DNA from: Firmicutes bacterium UBA6811
GTDB taxonomy: Bacteria; Bacillota; SHA-98; UBA4971
NCBI GenBank assembly: GCA_002452295.1
Contig: DKEX01000085.1
Coordinates: 1 to 24,860 of the forward strand
DNA length: 24,860 nt
Reading direction: 5' to 3'
Every line of letters begins with the position of its first letter. The first letter of the stretch is position 1. A model generated the notes under the pieces. The model did not search any database. It was not told the origin of the DNA and worked only from the letters and a program-made list of their open reading frames with translations. Shown here one piece after another: positions 23,643 through 24,860 of this stretch. Position numbers and translations under genes: made by a program.

Positions 23643-23675
23643 AGGCGCAAGGGCCAGGTCCTTGCGCCTTGTTTC
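23643..23675 (+). terminator. Intrinsic-type terminator after the aminotransferase gene
   Basis: AGGCGCAAGG (23643-23652) and CCTTGCGCCT (23660-23669) form a perfect 10-bp GC-rich stem with a 7-base loop, followed by TGTTTC. The T-run is short, but the position, about 100 bases after the stop codon, fits. Confidence 0.65.
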
Positions 23676-23783
23676 TGAGTGAGCAGGACATCGGCTGCTG
23701 GAGTAGAAGTATTCCGCAAGGCAGACTGCATATTGTTGACAGCACGGTAGCTGGGAGCGGCCATGCGCGGGAGGGGTCATTGA

Positions 23784-24737
23784 ATGCTACCAGCAGCCAG
23801 GCTTGGTGATACCGGCATAGAAGTTACGCGGCTCGGGTTCGGCGCGCTGCCGATAGGCCCGGTGCAGGCGGACGTGCCCGTCGCGGAGGCGGCGCAGGTC
23901 ATACGGCGCGCCCTGGAGCGCGGGGTCACCTTCATTGACACTGCCCACACCTACAAGACATACGAGCATATCCGCCGGGCGAAGGAGGGGTGGACGGGGC
24001 CGCTCGTCATCGCCACGAAGACGCCCGCGTCCTCGTACGACGAGGCCGAGGAGCACATTCGCTACGCCCTCAGCGAGCTGGACGTCGACAGGCTGGACAT
24101 CGTCCTGCTCCACTCGCACCGGCTCGACGAGCGAGTGTTCGAGGACCGCGCGAGCGCCCATGCGTGCCTTCGCGAATACAAGGCCAGGGGCCTGGTGCGA
24201 GCCATCGGCATCTCCACTCACAGGGTGAGCGTGGCAAGGGCCGCAGCCGAGCGGGACGACATCGACGTCATCCACCCGCTCATCAACATGGCGGGGCTCG
24301 GGCTTCTCGGCGGCACCGTGGACGAGATGACCGAGGCTATCCGCATGGCCGCCGGGCGAGGCAAGGGCATCTACGCCATGAAGGCCCTCGGCGGCGGGCA
24401 CCTCATCTCCAGGCGCGAGGAGGCTTTCCGGTTCGTGCTCGACCTCCCCGGGGTGCACGCCGTGGCGGTCGGGATGGTGTCCCGGGCCGAGGTGGACATG
24501 AACTGCCGCATCTTCTCGGGGGAGGCGATCCCCGCAAGCGAGCAGGAGGCCACGTTCAAGAGGAAGCGGCTCAAGATAATCCCCCAGTATTGCAAAGGGT
24601 GTGGCTCATGCGTCGAGGCCTGCCCCAGCGGGGCGCTCTCGCTTGTGGATGGGAAGTCGCGCGTGGATGAGAGCGTCTGCATCCTGTGCGGCTATTGCAG
24701 CCCCGTTTGCCCTGAATTCGCGATACGGGTGATATAG
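23784..24737 (+). CDS. Aldo/keto reductase with C-terminal 2x[4Fe-4S] ferredoxin domain
   Basis: A 317-residue oxidoreductase. The aldo/keto reductase tetrad is visible: D52 (FIDTA), Y57 (HTYKT), K79 (IATKTPA) and H110 (LLHSH). The barrel runs to about 240. A ferredoxin-like tail follows, with CxxCxxCxxxCP at C270-C280 and a second at C299-C309 (CILCGYCSPVCP), two [4Fe-4S] clusters. Such fusions are common in strict anaerobes and may let the reductase exchange electrons with ferredoxin. ATG at 23784 follows GGGAGGGG at good spacing. It stands 240 bases after the aminotransferase and probably has its own promoter. The substrate aldehyde is unknown; lactaldehyde or glycolaldehyde from the neighbouring aldolase is a reasonable guess. 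Confidence 0.9.
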   Translation: MLPAARLGDTGIEVTRLGFGALPIGPVQADVPVAEAAQVIRRALERGVTFIDTAHTYKTYEHIRRAKEGWTGPLVIATKTPASSYDEAEEHIRYALSELDVDRLDIVLLHSHRLDERVFEDRASAHACLREYKARGLVRAIGISTHRVSVARAAAERDDIDVIHPLINMAGLGLLGGTVDEMTEAIRMAAGRGKGIYAMKALGGGHLISRREEAFRFVLDLPGVHAVAVGMVSRAEVDMNCRIFSGEAIPASEQEATFKRKRLKIIPQYCKGCGSCVEACPSGALSLVDGKSRVDESVCILCGYCSPVCPEFAIRVI

Positions 24738-24743
24738 CGACCG

Positions 24744-24764
24744 GTCTGTGACATTATCACAGAC
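24744..24764 (+). terminator. Perfect hairpin after the reductase gene
   Basis: GTCTGTGA (24744-24751), loop CATTA, TCACAGAC (24757-24764). It begins 6 bases after the stop codon. It may end transcription, though only TT follows. Its sequence also belongs to a short direct repeat described in the findings. Confidence 0.5.
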
Positions 24765-24835
24765 TTACGACATTATGGGGGCCTCAGCTTTTGATATGGG
24801 GCACCCGGATGTGTCATTGGGCGGTTAAGCGGGAA

Positions 24836-24860
24836 TAAGTGAGGGTGCGTTAGTTCTCGC
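24836..24860. repeat. Right-end copies of the two short repeats
   Basis: 24836-24848 (taagtgagggtgc) matches the minus strand of 173-185, and 24850-24860 (ttagttctcgc) matches 1-11 on the plus strand. Only one base separates the two, whereas they are about 160 bases apart at the left end. Confidence 0.5.

Noticed and set aside
1..24860. CRISPR array, rRNA, tRNA, integrase or complete insertion sequence
   Set aside because: None seen: no regularly spaced repeats with unique spacers, no RNA gene folds and no transposase or recombinase motifs.

Overview
The window is GC-rich and mostly densely coded. Strong Shine-Dalgarno sites (AGGAGG type), frequent GTG starts, two near-perfect or perfect TTGACA/TATAAT promoters, a BioY biotin transporter, an AbrB/SpoVT-type regulator, hydroxybutyryl-CoA dehydrogenase beside acetate kinase, and an iron-sulfur aldo/keto reductase together suggest a high-GC anaerobic Bacillota (Firmicutes, clostridial/Limnochordia/Moorella-like). 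This is inference from gene content; there is no rRNA or other marker gene to settle it.

Layout. 266-1675 (-): a secreted alkaline phosphatase, with a 21-bp tandem repeat in its upstream region and a possible broken acetyltransferase beyond it. 2231-3145 (+): a xylose-isomerase-like TIM-barrel enzyme. 3211-5659 (+): an ABC exporter pair (ATPase overlapping its permease). 6028-10479 (+): a probable acquired defence cassette holding an AlbA_2/GHKL ATPase protein, a Zn-ribbon adenine DNA methyltransferase and a HindIII-family restriction endonuclease; the last two form an operon that stops 21 bp short of the convergent acetate kinase gene. 10501-12701 (-): acetate kinase and 3-hydroxyacyl-CoA dehydrogenase under a good sigma-A-type promoter. 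13076-14899 (+): a 607-residue protein with an HPr-kinase/PEPCK-like P-loop, behind a perfect consensus promoter. 15216-17854 (-): AbrB-type regulator, ABC ATPase and ABC-2 permease in one operon, with a palindrome-rich leader and a promoter that overlaps the divergent one for the next gene. 17998-20336 (+): a GlcD-like FAD oxidase and a class II aldolase. 20557-21832 (-): a GNAT acetyltransferase and BioY. 22353-24737 (+): a class V alanine/serine-glyoxylate-type aminotransferase and an aldo/keto reductase with two [4Fe-4S] motifs.

How the genes may work together. The right-hand third reads like two-carbon metabolism: an aldolase that can release glycolaldehyde or lactaldehyde, an aldo/keto reductase, a 2-hydroxyacid oxidase that can make glyoxylate, and an aminotransferase that can turn glyoxylate into glycine. 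The Hbd/AckA pair fits fermentative acyl-CoA and acetate metabolism. The most unusual content is the restriction-modification cassette, because the methyltransferase type is not one I would expect beside a HindIII-like nuclease, and the stand-alone HprK-like protein. No tRNA, rRNA, CRISPR array, complete insertion sequence or integrase was found. Short sequences at the two ends of the window match each other, which suggests a dispersed repeat or an assembly junction.
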